Source: Actinomycetota bacterium | Lineage (GTDB): Bacteria > Actinomycetota > UBA4738 > HRBIN12 | Length of the DNA: 64,000 nucleotides | Direction: 5' to 3' | NCBI GenBank assembly: GCA_005884925.1 | Contig: VAYU01000030.1 | Span: 51,950 to 115,949, forward strand | Shown here: positions 12,996 through 21,476 of the stretch, piece by piece | Layout of the letters: the number at the start of each line of letters is the position of its first letter | How positions within the stretch are numbered: the stretch's first letter is position 1 | Made by a program: the position numbers and the translations under genes | Notes under the pieces: model-generated | Told to the model about the DNA's origin: nothing | Database searches by the model: none | The model's input: only the letters and a program-made list of their open reading frames with translations

Positions 12996-13346
12996 GTGCT
13001 CGACGGGGCCATGCTCGAGAGGTTGCGCGCGTCACTGACGCAGCAGCAGGCGGACCTCCATCGGGAGATCGAAGGGTACGGAGCGGATCCCGGTTCGGAT
13101 GATGTCACCTTCGACGCCGACGCCGGCTTCTCCGATCGCTCACACAGCACCGAGGAACGAGCTCGCGTGATCGCGGTGGTTCGCGCGCTCCGCTCGAACC
13201 TGCACGACGTCGACCGTGCCCTCGCGAAGATGCACGCCGGCACGTACGGGACATGCGAGCGATGCGGAAGCCCGATCGCGGAGGAGCGCCTCGAAGCGAT
13301 CCCGTGGGCGCTCTTGTGCATCGACTGCAAGAAGCTGACCGGATGA
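12996..13346 (+). CDS. DksA/TraR-type C4 zinc-finger protein
   Basis: A 116-residue protein: an N-terminal helical coiled coil (about 1-75) with an acidic stretch near 30-45, then a DksA/TraR zinc finger CERCG...LCIDC with four cysteines and the conserved 'PIAEERLEAIPWA' between them. Such proteins bind the RNA polymerase secondary channel or nucleic acid. The GTG at 12996 has GGGGAAGGGG upstream; an ATG at 13011 is an alternative. The stop overlaps deoB (ATGA), suggesting co-transcription. Confidence 0.86.
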   Translation: MLDGAMLERLRASLTQQQADLHREIEGYGADPGSDDVTFDADAGFSDRSHSTEERARVIAVVRALRSNLHDVDRALAKMHAGTYGTCERCGSPIAEERLEAIPWALLCIDCKKLTG

Positions 13347-14545
13347 CGGCGTCGGCCCCGTCGGCTCGATGGGTCCAAAGGGTGTGCCTGCTGGTATGCG
13401 ACTCGTGGGGGGTCGGTGATGCACCCGATGCGGCAGCGTACGACGATGCCGGTTCCAACACGTTGGGGAACACGTCACGGGAGGTCGGCGGTCTGGACGT
13501 TCCCACCCTGGAGTCCCTCGGCCTCGGCTACCTCACCGACATCCAGGGCGTGGCTCCCCGCGCTGAGCCCGGCACGGCACACGGGCGAGCGACCGAGATC
13601 TCGGCCGGCAAGGACACCACCACGGGCCACTGGGAGATGATGGGGATCCGGCTCGAGCGCCCGTTCCCACTGTACCCCGGCGGGTTCCCGCCGGAGATCA
13701 TCCAACCCTTCGAGCGAGCGATCGGGCGGCCGGTCCTCGGCAACATCCCGGCTTCCGGGACCGAGATCATCCGGCAGCTCGGCGAGGAGCACCTGCGGAC
13801 AGGGTTCCCCATCGTGTACACGAGCGGTGACTCGGTGTTCCAGGTCGCCACGCACATCGACATCGTCCCGCTCGAGCTGCTCTATGCGTGGTGCCGGGTC
13901 GCCCGCGGGCTCCTGACCGGCAAGCACAACGTCGGACGCGTGATCGCGCGGCCGTTCCAGGGCCGGCCCGGTGCGTTCGAACGGCGTCCGGATCGCCGAG
14001 ACTTCAGCGTTCCGCCGCCGGGGCCAACCGTCCTCGACCGTCTGAACGACGCCGGGGTCCCCGTCTTCGGGGTCGGGAAGATCCAGGACATCTTCGACCA
14101 GCGGGGGATCACGGACGCCGTCTATTCCGACTCGAACGACCACGGCGTGGATCTGACCGTCGAGCTCCTGCGGGAACCAGGACCCGTGTTCGTGTTCTCG
14201 AACCTCGTCGATTTCGACTCCAAGTACGGCCACCGCAACGATCCGGCCGGCTACGCGTCCGCGGTCCGAGCCCTCGACCGGCGGCTGCCCGAGGTGATAG
14301 ACGCGGTCGACGGCGGCGTGCTGTTGATGACCGGCGATCACGGCTGCGACCCGACCACGCCATCCACCGACCACTCCCGGGAGCGGACGCCGCTGCTCGC
14401 TGCCGGCCTCCCCGCCGGGCCGTACGACCTCGGGACCCGGGCGACGTTCGGCGACCTGGGGCACACGGTCGCTCAACTCCTGGGTGTCGAGGTGGAGGGT
14501 CTGGTCGGGGAAGGGTTCGCCGATCAGATCGGCTACCGAACGTGA
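13343..14545 (+). CDS. deoB: Phosphopentomutase
   Basis: A 400-residue alkaline-phosphatase-superfamily metalloenzyme converting (deoxy)ribose 1-phosphate and 5-phosphate. The metal Asp and phosphorylated Thr lie in 'VCDSWGVGDAPDA' and 'DAGSNTLGN'. Further ligands are in 'KDTTTGHWEMMG', 'NLVDFDSKYGHRND' and 'TGDHGCDPTTPSTDHSRE'. Full length. The ATG overlaps the zinc-finger gene stop. It is followed by deoA, so the two form a nucleoside salvage pair, although hairpins separate them. Confidence 0.96.
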   Translation: MTASAPSARWVQRVCLLVCDSWGVGDAPDAAAYDDAGSNTLGNTSREVGGLDVPTLESLGLGYLTDIQGVAPRAEPGTAHGRATEISAGKDTTTGHWEMMGIRLERPFPLYPGGFPPEIIQPFERAIGRPVLGNIPASGTEIIRQLGEEHLRTGFPIVYTSGDSVFQVATHIDIVPLELLYAWCRVARGLLTGKHNVGRVIARPFQGRPGAFERRPDRRDFSVPPPGPTVLDRLNDAGVPVFGVGKIQDIFDQRGITDAVYSDSNDHGVDLTVELLREPGPVFVFSNLVDFDSKYGHRNDPAGYASAVRALDRRLPEVIDAVDGGVLLMTGDHGCDPTTPSTDHSRERTPLLAAGLPAGPYDLGTRATFGDLGHTVAQLLGVEVEGLVGEGFADQIGYRT

Positions 14546-14567
14546 GGGCGGGTTCCCGTCGAGATGG

Positions 14568-14630
14568 AGGGTTCGTCGCGCCCATCCGCCGGGCGAACCC
14601 TGAGCCTGTGGTCGAGCCTCGGCTCACCAC
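14568..14630 (+). terminator. Two hairpins between deoB and deoA
   Basis: AGGGTTCG (14568-14575) pairs with CGAACCCT (14594-14601). GTGGT-c-GAGCC (14608-14618) pairs with GGCTC-ACCAC (14621-14630) over a 2-base loop. No U-tract follows. These may terminate the deoB transcript or form the deoA leader. Confidence 0.4.
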
Positions 14631-14657
14631 GGACGCTCGGAAGAGGGGATCCTCTCG

Positions 14658-15986
14658 GTGACCACCTGGGATCCACGTGGGACGATCGCCGCGAAACGCG
14701 AACGACAGACCCTCCCTCCCGACGAGGTCGAGCGATTCGTCCTCGCCTACGCGATGGGTGAGATCGGCGACGGCCCCGCGGCCGCCTTCTTGATGGCCTC
14801 CTTGCTCAACGGTCTGGACGACGAAGAGACGCTCGCCATGACGAGGGCGATGATCGCTTCGGGTGACACGGTGACGTTCGGCGACCTGGGGCGACCGGCC
14901 GTCGACAAGCACTCGACCGGCGGGGTGGCCGACGGGGTCACGCTCGTGTTCGCGCCGCTCGCCGCGTCGCTCGGTCTGGCGGTGGCGAAGCTTTCCGGCC
15001 GTGGGCTCGGGCACACCGGGGGGACCCTCGACAAGCTGGAGTCGATCCCCGGCCTTCGGACGGACCTCGAGCCCGATCGGATCGCACAGCAGGTGCACGA
15101 GGTCGGATGCGCGGTCGCGGCACAATCGTCACGCCTCGTCCCGGCCGATGGGGCGCTCTACGCCCTCCGCGACGCCACGGCGACGGTCCCGTCCGTACCG
15201 CTGATCGCCGCCAGCGTGATGTCGAAGAAGCTCGCCGTCGCCTCGGATCTGATCCTGCTCGACGTGAAGGCCGGGTCGGGTGCGTTCATGAAGGATCCGG
15301 CGCGGGCGCGGAGCCTCGCCGAGGCGTGTCTGGCGCTGGCCTATGGGGCAGGTCGACCCTGCGGCGTGGCGATCACCGATATGTCCCAGCCGCTCGGGGA
15401 GGCGATCGGGAACGCGCTCGACATCAACGAGGCGGTGCAGGTTCTGCGCGGCTCCCGCCGAGGCCTGCTGCGCGACCTCTCGATCTGGTTCGCGGCGCGG
15501 GCGCTGGAGGCGACCGGGGGGATCCACTTCGACGAGGCCAGCGCCCGCGCCGCGACGGCGTTGGACGACGGGTCGGCGTCGGAACGGTTCGCCCGGATGA
15601 TCGAAGCGCAGGGCGGCGACCCTCGCGTGACCGAGGACCCGGGCTCGGTCCTGCCCCGCGCGCCGCTGGTCGTGCCGCTCCTGGCGGACCGGACCGGCAT
15701 CCTTGGGGCGGTCGACGCGGAGGGCATCGGGATGGCGAGCAGCGCGCTCGGCGCGGGTCGCGTGCGCAAAGGCGAGCAGGTCGACCCCGCCGTCGGTATC
15801 GTCTTCCGACCGAAGATCGGTGATCGGATCGATGCGAAGGAACCGCTCGGCGAGATCCACGCTCGGAGCCGTGACGCCGCCGAGCTGGCGTCGAAGCGGA
15901 CCCTCGAAGCGCTGACGGTCGCCGAGGACCCGGTGGAGCCGCCACCGTTGATCCACGGTTGGTTCCCGCCGGAGGGAGGAAGGTGA
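14658..15986 (+). CDS. deoA: Thymidine/pyrimidine-nucleoside phosphorylase
   Basis: A 442-residue enzyme of the nucleoside phosphorylase-II family, splitting pyrimidine nucleosides with phosphate to base and (deoxy)ribose 1-phosphate. The signature 'KLSGRGLGHTGGTLDKLE' is near 110-130, preceded by 'DKHSTGGVADG'. The phosphate and pyrimidine residues lie in the 'SVMSKKLA' and 'LLDVKAGSGAFMK' region. A C-terminal barrel-sandwich hybrid domain is present. The GTG has AGAGGGGAT upstream. Its product feeds deoB. The stop overlaps the next gene (GTGA). Confidence 0.95.
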   Translation: MTTWDPRGTIAAKRERQTLPPDEVERFVLAYAMGEIGDGPAAAFLMASLLNGLDDEETLAMTRAMIASGDTVTFGDLGRPAVDKHSTGGVADGVTLVFAPLAASLGLAVAKLSGRGLGHTGGTLDKLESIPGLRTDLEPDRIAQQVHEVGCAVAAQSSRLVPADGALYALRDATATVPSVPLIAASVMSKKLAVASDLILLDVKAGSGAFMKDPARARSLAEACLALAYGAGRPCGVAITDMSQPLGEAIGNALDINEAVQVLRGSRRGLLRDLSIWFAARALEATGGIHFDEASARAATALDDGSASERFARMIEAQGGDPRVTEDPGSVLPRAPLVVPLLADRTGILGAVDAEGIGMASSALGAGRVRKGEQVDPAVGIVFRPKIGDRIDAKEPLGEIHARSRDAAELASKRTLEALTVAEDPVEPPPLIHGWFPPEGGR

Positions 15987-16672
15987 GCCCGTTGCTTGCG
16001 CTCGGCAACTTCACGGCGCTGGGGTTCCGCCTCGCCGTATACATGCTCGCGTCCCTCCTCGTCGGGATGTCGCTGCGGGAATACGTGCGATCGCGCACGG
16101 CGATGTCGCTCGGGGATGCCACCCCGCGCCTGTGGGGACGCCTCACCTGGAAGCCGACGTCGTGGTTCGACCCGTTCGGCAGCGGGGTCCTCCCGGGTCT
16201 GATCGCGGTCCTGTGGACCGTCCAGGCCCTCCTGATCCCCGCGGCGTACGGGAAGACGGCTCCGATCGATCCCTCGCGGTTCCGTCGCCGGGTCCGCGAC
16301 GTCATCATCGTCTCGGCGGTAGGGCCGATCGCGACCCTCGCGCTCGGCATCGCCGCCGGCCTCGTGGTGAGGGTCTCCGGGCTGTCGGCCGAGACCTATC
16401 GGATCATGCTGACGCTCTGCTATACGAGTATGTCCCTGACCGTTTTCCACCTGCTGCCGATCCCGGGACTCGACGGAGCGAGGATGCTGGCGCTCGCGCT
16501 CCCTCCCGACGCGGCGCAGGCCTACCGCAACTTCGACCGGTACCTGCCGCTCGTCGTGCTCGTGATCCTGTTCGTCTTCAGCTCGCTCGCGGTTGGATTC
16601 CTGACAACCCTGACCGGCGCCCTATGCGATTCGGCGACCGGGGTGAACTGCCAGCTCCTGTTGCAGTTCTGA
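15983..16672 (+). CDS. Polytopic membrane protein related to M50 site-2 proteases, zinc motif lost
   Basis: 229 residues with five to six hydrophobic segments. The order of features follows M50 (rhomboid-sized site-2) proteases: a first TM helix, then the position of HExxH occupied by REYVR, then 'SLGDATPRLWGRLTWKP' and 'FDPFGSGVLPG' like the family's LGDPTA..GRLTLNP..IDPIG. Later comes 'FHLLPIPGLDGARML', like the NLLPIPPLDG motif with the third metal ligand. With Arg for the first His and Arg for the last, it is unlikely to bind zinc. It is probably a pseudoprotease. The start overlaps deoA (GTGA). Function is unknown. Confidence 0.7.
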   Translation: MSPLLALGNFTALGFRLAVYMLASLLVGMSLREYVRSRTAMSLGDATPRLWGRLTWKPTSWFDPFGSGVLPGLIAVLWTVQALLIPAAYGKTAPIDPSRFRRRVRDVIIVSAVGPIATLALGIAAGLVVRVSGLSAETYRIMLTLCYTSMSLTVFHLLPIPGLDGARMLALALPPDAAQAYRNFDRYLPLVVLVILFVFSSLAVGFLTTLTGALCDSATGVNCQLLLQF

Positions 16673-16693
16673 TGGGCGGTTGAACGGATCGGC

Positions 16694-16724
16694 TCCCGGG
16701 GGCGCCCGGGACCGGCGCTATCAT
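16694..16724 (+). promoter_or_regulatory. Hairpin and -10 box upstream of trpS
   Basis: TCCCGGG (16694-16700) pairs with CCCGGGA (16705-16711), followed by TATCAT at 16719-16724, 10 bases before the trpS GTG. The stem may terminate the upstream operon while the box starts a nearly leaderless trpS message. No T-box elements are present. Confidence 0.45.
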
Positions 16725-16734
16725 CGCCCCCATC

Positions 16735-17736
16735 GTGAGCGCAGTCGCCGAACGGACGCGCGTCCTCACCGGGTTCCGTCCGACCGGACCCCTACACGTC
16801 GGACACTGGGCCGGGAACGTCGGCAACGCCGTCCGCCTGCAGGACGAGGGGTACGAGTGCTTCTACTTCGTGGCCGACTGGCACATGCTGACGACGCACT
16901 ACGATCGGGTCGACGAGCTCCCCGCGTTCACCGAGGGTCTCGTGCTGGATCTGCTCGCGGCCGGGATCGATCCCGAACGGTCGGTCCTGTACCGGCAATC
17001 CCAGCTCCCCGAGGTGGCGGAGCTCGCGCTGTTGCTGGGGATGATCACACCCCTCGGCTGGCTGGAGCGTGTGCCGACGTACAAGGAACGCCTCAGGGAC
17101 ATGGCCGAGCGCGACGTGGCGAACTTCGGCCTGCTCGGGTATCCGCTCCTGCAGACCGTTGACATCGTGATCGTCCGTGGGGCGGTCGTTCCCGTCGGCG
17201 AGGATCAGGTCTCGCATCTCGAACTCTCTCGGGAGATCGTTCGACGATTCAACCGGCTGTACGGGGACGTGCTGGTTGAGCCGCAGCCGCTTCTGTCGGA
17301 GGCACCGCTGATCCCCGGATCCGACGGACGGAAGATGTCCAAGTCTCTCGACAACACCATCGAGCTCGGCGCCGACCCCGAGACGATCCGCGCGCGGGTC
17401 CGCTCGTTCGTGACCGATCCGAAGAAGATCCGACGGGGCGACCCGGGACGCCCGGAGATCTGCCCGATCTTCGCGTTGCACACCACGTTCTCGCCCGACG
17501 ACGTCGAACGGGTCGAGGCGACGTGTCGCACGGGCGAGCTCGGATGCGTTGACTGCAAATCCCTGCTCGCCGATCACCTGATCGAACGCTTCCAGGGGTT
17601 CCGCGAGCGCCGAGCGGAGCTCGAGCGCACGCCCGGGCTCGCGAGCGAGGTCCTCGCCGCCGGGATCGAGCGGGTGCAGCCGATCGCAACCGAGACCATC
17701 GGAGCGGTGCGAGCCGCCATGCGGTTCGAAGGATGA
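16735..17736 (+). CDS. trpS: Tryptophanyl-tRNA synthetase
   Basis: A 333-residue class I synthetase. The HIGH motif is in 'GFRPTGPLHVGHWAGN' near 16-31. 'ADWHMLTTHY' is the Trp-pocket region. 'PVGEDQVSHLELSREI' and the KMSKS loop 'GSDGRKMSKSLDN' are canonical. Full length. The GTG start follows a short spacer after a probable -10. It sits upstream of scpA-scpB; co-transcription is plausible (4-base gap to scpA). Confidence 0.96.
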   Translation: MSAVAERTRVLTGFRPTGPLHVGHWAGNVGNAVRLQDEGYECFYFVADWHMLTTHYDRVDELPAFTEGLVLDLLAAGIDPERSVLYRQSQLPEVAELALLLGMITPLGWLERVPTYKERLRDMAERDVANFGLLGYPLLQTVDIVIVRGAVVPVGEDQVSHLELSREIVRRFNRLYGDVLVEPQPLLSEAPLIPGSDGRKMSKSLDNTIELGADPETIRARVRSFVTDPKKIRRGDPGRPEICPIFALHTTFSPDDVERVEATCRTGELGCVDCKSLLADHLIERFQGFRERRAELERTPGLASEVLAAGIERVQPIATETIGAVRAAMRFEG

Positions 17737-17740
17737 TCCG

Positions 17741-18499
17741 ATGAGCGAGTCCGAGACCGCGCGCACGGAGCCGAGCAGCGGCTTCGCGGTCGACGTGCCA
17801 GGGTTCGCTGGCCCGTTCCGCTTGCTCGCCGATCTCGTCCTCGAACAGAAGGTCGACGTCTGCGACGTCCCGATCGCGATCGTGACCGATCGGTTCCTTG
17901 CGTATGCCAAGGAGGCCGAGCGGTGGAACCTGGAGGAAGCCACCTGGTTCCTGGCGATCTGCGCGATCCTCCTGGAGCTCAAGCTCGCGCGGTTGACCCC
18001 GAGACGGGTCGAACCGGATGAAGAGGACATCGTCGGCGGCTCCCCAGATCTGCTGTACGCCCGGTCCCTGGAGCTTCGAGCCTTCCGCAAGGTCGCGGTC
18101 GATCTGGCCCGAAGGCTTGAAGACGAGGCGGGGTACTCGGCCCGCGACGTCGGGCCCGGCCCGGAGTTCTCGCGGCTCTACCCCGACCCGCTGGCGGCGG
18201 TGACGGCGGCGGACCTGGCGGCGTTCGCCTCCCGTCTCCTTCGGCCACCTCCGGCGGTCGACCTGTCGCACGTGACCCCGATCCGCTACACGGTGTCGGA
18301 AGCGATGACGGCCGTCCAGGAGCGTTTCGCCTCTTTCGACGGCCGGCAAGCGTCGTTCCGCGAGCTGGTCGCAGACTGCGAGGATCGGATCCACGTGGTC
18401 GTGCGGTTCCTGGCGATCCTGGAGCTGTACCGTGAAGGGAAGGTCGAGCTTCAGCAGGCTCCAACGTTCGGCGAGATCGAGGTTGAGTGGACGGGGTGA
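17741..18499 (+). CDS. scpA: Segregation and condensation protein A
   Basis: A 252-residue kleisin of the SMC-ScpAB condensin. The N-terminal 'FAGPFRLLADLVLEQKVDV' helix contacts the SMC neck, the middle carries 'LLELKLARLTPRR', and the C-terminal winged helix includes 'VVVRFLAILELYREGKVEL'. It follows trpS by 4 bases and precedes scpB. Together with the Xer recombinase and the dif-like site, the window is rich in chromosome-segregation functions. Confidence 0.95.
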   Translation: MSESETARTEPSSGFAVDVPGFAGPFRLLADLVLEQKVDVCDVPIAIVTDRFLAYAKEAERWNLEEATWFLAICAILLELKLARLTPRRVEPDEEDIVGGSPDLLYARSLELRAFRKVAVDLARRLEDEAGYSARDVGPGPEFSRLYPDPLAAVTAADLAAFASRLLRPPPAVDLSHVTPIRYTVSEAMTAVQERFASFDGRQASFRELVADCEDRIHVVVRFLAILELYREGKVELQQAPTFGEIEVEWTG

Positions 18500-18506
18500 G
18501 GCTGGA

Positions 18507-19139
18507 GTGACGGATGACGTGAAGACGCACGATACACGCGCGTTGGAAGCCCTACTGTTCGTCTCCGACGAGCCACTGGCATCGTCGGTCATCGCTCAGG
18601 CCCTCGACCTGGACCGTCAGGCGGCGGATCGGTTGTGCGACCGTCTGGCGAGCGGGCTCGAGGAGCGTGGGTCGGGTCTGGTGCTGCGGAACGTCGCAGG
18701 AGGGTGGCGGCTGTTCACCCACCCGGATGCCCAGGCGTCGGTCGAGCGGTTCATCCTGTCCTCGCGGCAGGCACGTCTCACCAAGGCATCATTGGAGACC
18801 CTCGCGATCGTCGCATACAAGCAACCCGTCACCCGTCACCAGGTCAGCTCCATCCGGGGGGTCAACTCGGACGGGGTGCTCCGGGCGCTGACCGACCGCG
18901 GCTTGATCGAAGAGGCGGGCCGAGACGAGGGGCCGGGTCGGCCGCTGCTCTACGGGACGACGCCGCACTTCCTCGAGCGGCTGGGACTGCCGTCGCTCGC
19001 GGCCCTGCCGTCCCTGGCCCCGCTGCTGAGCGGGCAGGGCGATGACCTCGAGGACGTGGCCGACCTGGCCGTCCGCGTCGAAGACACCGACGAGGAGCAG
19101 GCCGGGGTCGAGGAGCCCATCGAGCCAGGCGACGGCTGA
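18507..19139 (+). CDS. scpB: Segregation and condensation protein B
   Basis: A 210-residue tandem winged-helix protein: 'ALEALLFVSDEPL', 'VAGGWRLFTHPDA', 'SLETLAIVAYKQPVTRHQVS', 'IRGVNSDGVL', 'GRPLLYGTTPHFLERLGL'. It binds ScpA in the SMC complex. The GTG at 18507 follows CTGGAG; an in-frame upstream extension would overlap scpA by 70 bases and is unlikely. An acidic tail (about 185-210) follows the second domain. The stop overlaps rluB as TGATG. Confidence 0.95.
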   Translation: MTDDVKTHDTRALEALLFVSDEPLASSVIAQALDLDRQAADRLCDRLASGLEERGSGLVLRNVAGGWRLFTHPDAQASVERFILSSRQARLTKASLETLAIVAYKQPVTRHQVSSIRGVNSDGVLRALTDRGLIEEAGRDEGPGRPLLYGTTPHFLERLGLPSLAALPSLAPLLSGQGDDLEDVADLAVRVEDTDEEQAGVEEPIEPGDG

Positions 19140-19921
19140 TGGTCGAAGAGCGTCTCCAGCGTGCGCTCGCGCGCGCCGGATACGGCTCCCGCAGGTCGAG
19201 CGAGGAGCTGATCGCTCAAGGAAAGGTCCGGGTGAACGGGCGGATCGCGACGCTCGGAGACAAGGTGGACCCGACCCGCGACGAGGTCACCCTGGCGGGC
19301 ACCCCGATCAACCTGGACCCGCAAGCGCGATACCTCGTCCTCAACAAGCCTTCGGGTGTGCTGACCACCATGCGTGATCAGCGCGGCCGCGCCGACATCC
19401 GCTCGTTCCTGCCTGCGGAGGGGCCTCGCGTGTTCCCCGTGGGGCGGCTCGATCGTGATTCGGAGGGACTGCTCCTGCTCACCAACGACGGGGAGCTGGC
19501 GAACCGCCTGTCTCACCCGCGCTTCGGGATCGAGAAGGAGTACCTGGCGGAGGTCGCCGCTACCCCGACCCCGAAGCTCCTCGCCAGCGCCCGCGCGGGC
19601 GTGGTTCTCGACGACGGGGTCGCCCGTGCGAAGTCCGTCCGGCTCGTAGACGCTCGCCAGGGTCGCGGGCAGGTCGCCGTCGTGATGACCGAAGGGCGCA
19701 AGCGTGAGGTCCGACGGCTGTTGGCGGCGGTCGGACTCCCGGTCACCCGGTTGGTCCGGGTGCGCGTCGGCCCGATCCGCCTCGGTCGACTGAAACCAGG
19801 CGAGCGCCGCGAGCTCACAGCCGAGGAGCTCCTAGAGCTCCAGCGTGCCGCTGCCGAAGGGGAGCGCCGCGCCCGGCGGACCGCCGATGGCGGTCCCCGG
19901 TCGCCTACGTCCGGCATGTAG
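19139..19921 (+). CDS. rluB: rRNA pseudouridine synthase, RsuA/RluB family
   Basis: A 260-residue enzyme: an N-terminal S4 domain ('RLQRALARAGYGSRRSSEEL'), then the synthase domain with 'YLVLNKPSGVLTT' and the catalytic Asp in 'PVGRLDRDSEGLLLLTNDG'. RluB/RsuA enzymes isomerise uridine in 23S or 16S rRNA. scpA-scpB-rluB is a conserved actinobacterial and firmicute order (Rv1709-Rv1711). The C-terminal 30 residues are basic and disordered. Confidence 0.94.
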   Translation: MVEERLQRALARAGYGSRRSSEELIAQGKVRVNGRIATLGDKVDPTRDEVTLAGTPINLDPQARYLVLNKPSGVLTTMRDQRGRADIRSFLPAEGPRVFPVGRLDRDSEGLLLLTNDGELANRLSHPRFGIEKEYLAEVAATPTPKLLASARAGVVLDDGVARAKSVRLVDARQGRGQVAVVMTEGRKREVRRLLAAVGLPVTRLVRVRVGPIRLGRLKPGERRELTAEELLELQRAAAEGERRARRTADGGPRSPTSGM

Positions 19922-19994
19922 CCTGATGCCCTCGGGCGCGGGATGCCCGGTCGTCGACCTTTTCGAGATCCGTCGACCGTCAGAAAGGATACGC

Positions 19995-20363
19995 GTGCGG
20001 GTGCGTGCCGCCCGGGGGGCCATCGTCGTCGGAACCGATCGCGAGGAAGACGTGCTGGGGTCGACCCAGCGCCTCCTCGAAGAGATGATCGAACGGAACG
20101 ACGTCGCCACGGACGACCTCGTGAGCATCCTGTTCACGGCGACCGAAGACCTCCGCTCGGCGTTCCCGGCAGAGGCGGCGCGGCGGATAGGCCTCGGCGT
20201 CGTACCGCTGCTCTGCGCGCGCGAGATCTCCGTCGAGGGCGCGATGGGTTCGGTGGTACGGGTCTTGATGCACTTCCACACCGAGCGCGGGCTCAGGGAG
20301 GTCGTCCACGTGTATCTCGACGGGGCGGAAGCGTTGCGCGATGACCTCGATGCCGACGCCTGA
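19995..20363 (+). CDS. aroH: Chorismate mutase, AroH type
   Basis: A 122-residue monofunctional chorismate mutase (trimeric alpha/beta barrel family). Conserved parts: 'VRVRAARGAIVVGTD', 'LLEEMIERND', 'DLVSILFTATEDLRSAFPAE', 'VPLLCAREISVEGAM', 'VLMHFHTER' and 'HVYLDGAEALRDD'. The GTG at 19995 is chosen because family members start at this strand and GAAAGGA lies 5 bases upstream. It converts chorismate to prephenate for the neighbouring tyrA; the two overlap by 23 bases. Confidence 0.93.
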   Translation: MRVRAARGAIVVGTDREEDVLGSTQRLLEEMIERNDVATDDLVSILFTATEDLRSAFPAEAARRIGLGVVPLLCAREISVEGAMGSVVRVLMHFHTERGLREVVHVYLDGAEALRDDLDADA

Positions 20364-21468
20364 TCCCTCCGCCGAACGACCGGCCGACCGGGTGGCGATC
20401 GTGGGTACCGGCTTGATCGGGACGTCCATCGCGATGGCGGCGGCCCGCGCCGGCTGCACCGTGCGCGGCTGGGACATCGACCCGGATGTCGCCGCGCGGG
20501 CCGCCGCCCGGAGTGGGCTCACGGCGTGCACGACAGTGAACGAGGCGGTGACCGGCGCCGACCTCGTGATCATCAGCACCCCGATCGGGGCGGTCGCGCG
20601 CTCCGTGTCGGCCGCCCTGCGGGCTGCGCCCGACGCGGTCGTTGCCGACGCAGCCAGCATCAAGGAGCACGTCGTTGCGGAGGTTCATGCGATGGCCGAT
20701 CCGCAGGACCTGCCTCGCTACGTGCCGAGCCATCCCTTGGGCGGCAGCGAGCGCTCGGGGCCCGAACACGCATCGGCATCGGTGGTCGACGGCATCGTGT
20801 GGGCGGTGACCCCCACGGACGAGGTGGAGCCCGAGGCCGTGGGACGGCTCGAGGGATGGATCGGGCGGATCGGAGCCCAGCCCGTGCGGCTCTCGCCCGA
20901 GCGGCACGACCGGCTCGTCGCGTTCGCGAGCCATCTCCCGCAGGTCGCTTCGACATCCCTGATGGGACTGGCCGCCACGGAGGAGGCCGGAGAGCCGGAG
21001 ATCCTCCTGCTCGCAGCCGGCGGCTTCCGGGACCTGACACGGCTCGCCGCCTCGAACCCCTCTCTCTGGAGCGAGATCCTGGTCGCCAACCGCGACCGGG
21101 TCGCGTCGGCGATCGACCTGTACGTCTCCCGCCTCGTGGCGATCCGTGACGAGGTCCTCGAGGGGCGAGGCGCCGACGTCGAACGGACCTTCGACGAGGC
21201 GAAACGGGCACGGCTCACCCTCGCGACCAAGCCAACCGTCCGCGCCGGTGTCGCGGTCGTGCAGGTCGAGATCCCGGACGAACCGGGGGCGCTGGCGCGG
21301 ATCACCGCGGTCCTCGGCGACGGCCGGGTCAACATCGAGGACCTGCAGATCGTCCACTCTCCGGAGGGCGGTCGGGGAACGGTGCATCTCACCGTCGCGG
21401 CGGCCACGGCCGAGGAGGCGAGCCACGTGCTCGCCGCCGGCGGGTACGACCCGATCCGGTTGGCCTAG
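20341..21468 (+). CDS. tyrA: Prephenate dehydrogenase
   Basis: 375 residues. N-terminal NAD(P)-binding Rossmann motif 'VAIVGTGLIGTSIAMAAARAG', 'DLVIISTPIG', 'DAASIKEHV', and the prephenate-site 'SHPLGGSERSGPEHAS' and 'HDRLVAFASHLPQ'. The last 70 residues form an ACT domain ('VQVEIPDEPGALARITAVLG'), the likely site for tyrosine feedback. It oxidatively decarboxylates prephenate to hydroxyphenylpyruvate. The start could be the ATG at 20341 or 20350, both inside the end of aroH. The stop TAG forms part of the aroA -10 box. Confidence 0.95.
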   Translation: MTSMPTPDPSAERPADRVAIVGTGLIGTSIAMAAARAGCTVRGWDIDPDVAARAAARSGLTACTTVNEAVTGADLVIISTPIGAVARSVSAALRAAPDAVVADAASIKEHVVAEVHAMADPQDLPRYVPSHPLGGSERSGPEHASASVVDGIVWAVTPTDEVEPEAVGRLEGWIGRIGAQPVRLSPERHDRLVAFASHLPQVASTSLMGLAATEEAGEPEILLLAAGGFRDLTRLAASNPSLWSEILVANRDRVASAIDLYVSRLVAIRDEVLEGRGADVERTFDEAKRARLTLATKPTVRAGVAVVQVEIPDEPGALARITAVLGDGRVNIEDLQIVHSPEGGRGTVHLTVAAATAEEASHVLAAGGYDPIRLA

Positions 21469-21476
21469 ATTGGGGC
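21466..21476 (+). promoter_or_regulatory. -10 box for leaderless aroA
   Basis: TAGATT at 21466-21471 overlaps the tyrA stop codon and is followed by GGGGC and the aroA ATG. The 5-base spacing would place the start of transcription at the ATG or a few bases within it. GGGG could also serve as a weak ribosome site in a read-through transcript. Confidence 0.45.

Noticed and set aside
16673..16734. T-box riboswitch upstream of trpS
   Set aside because: The gap is too short and no T-box sequence or specifier stem is visible; a simple hairpin plus -10 box explains it.
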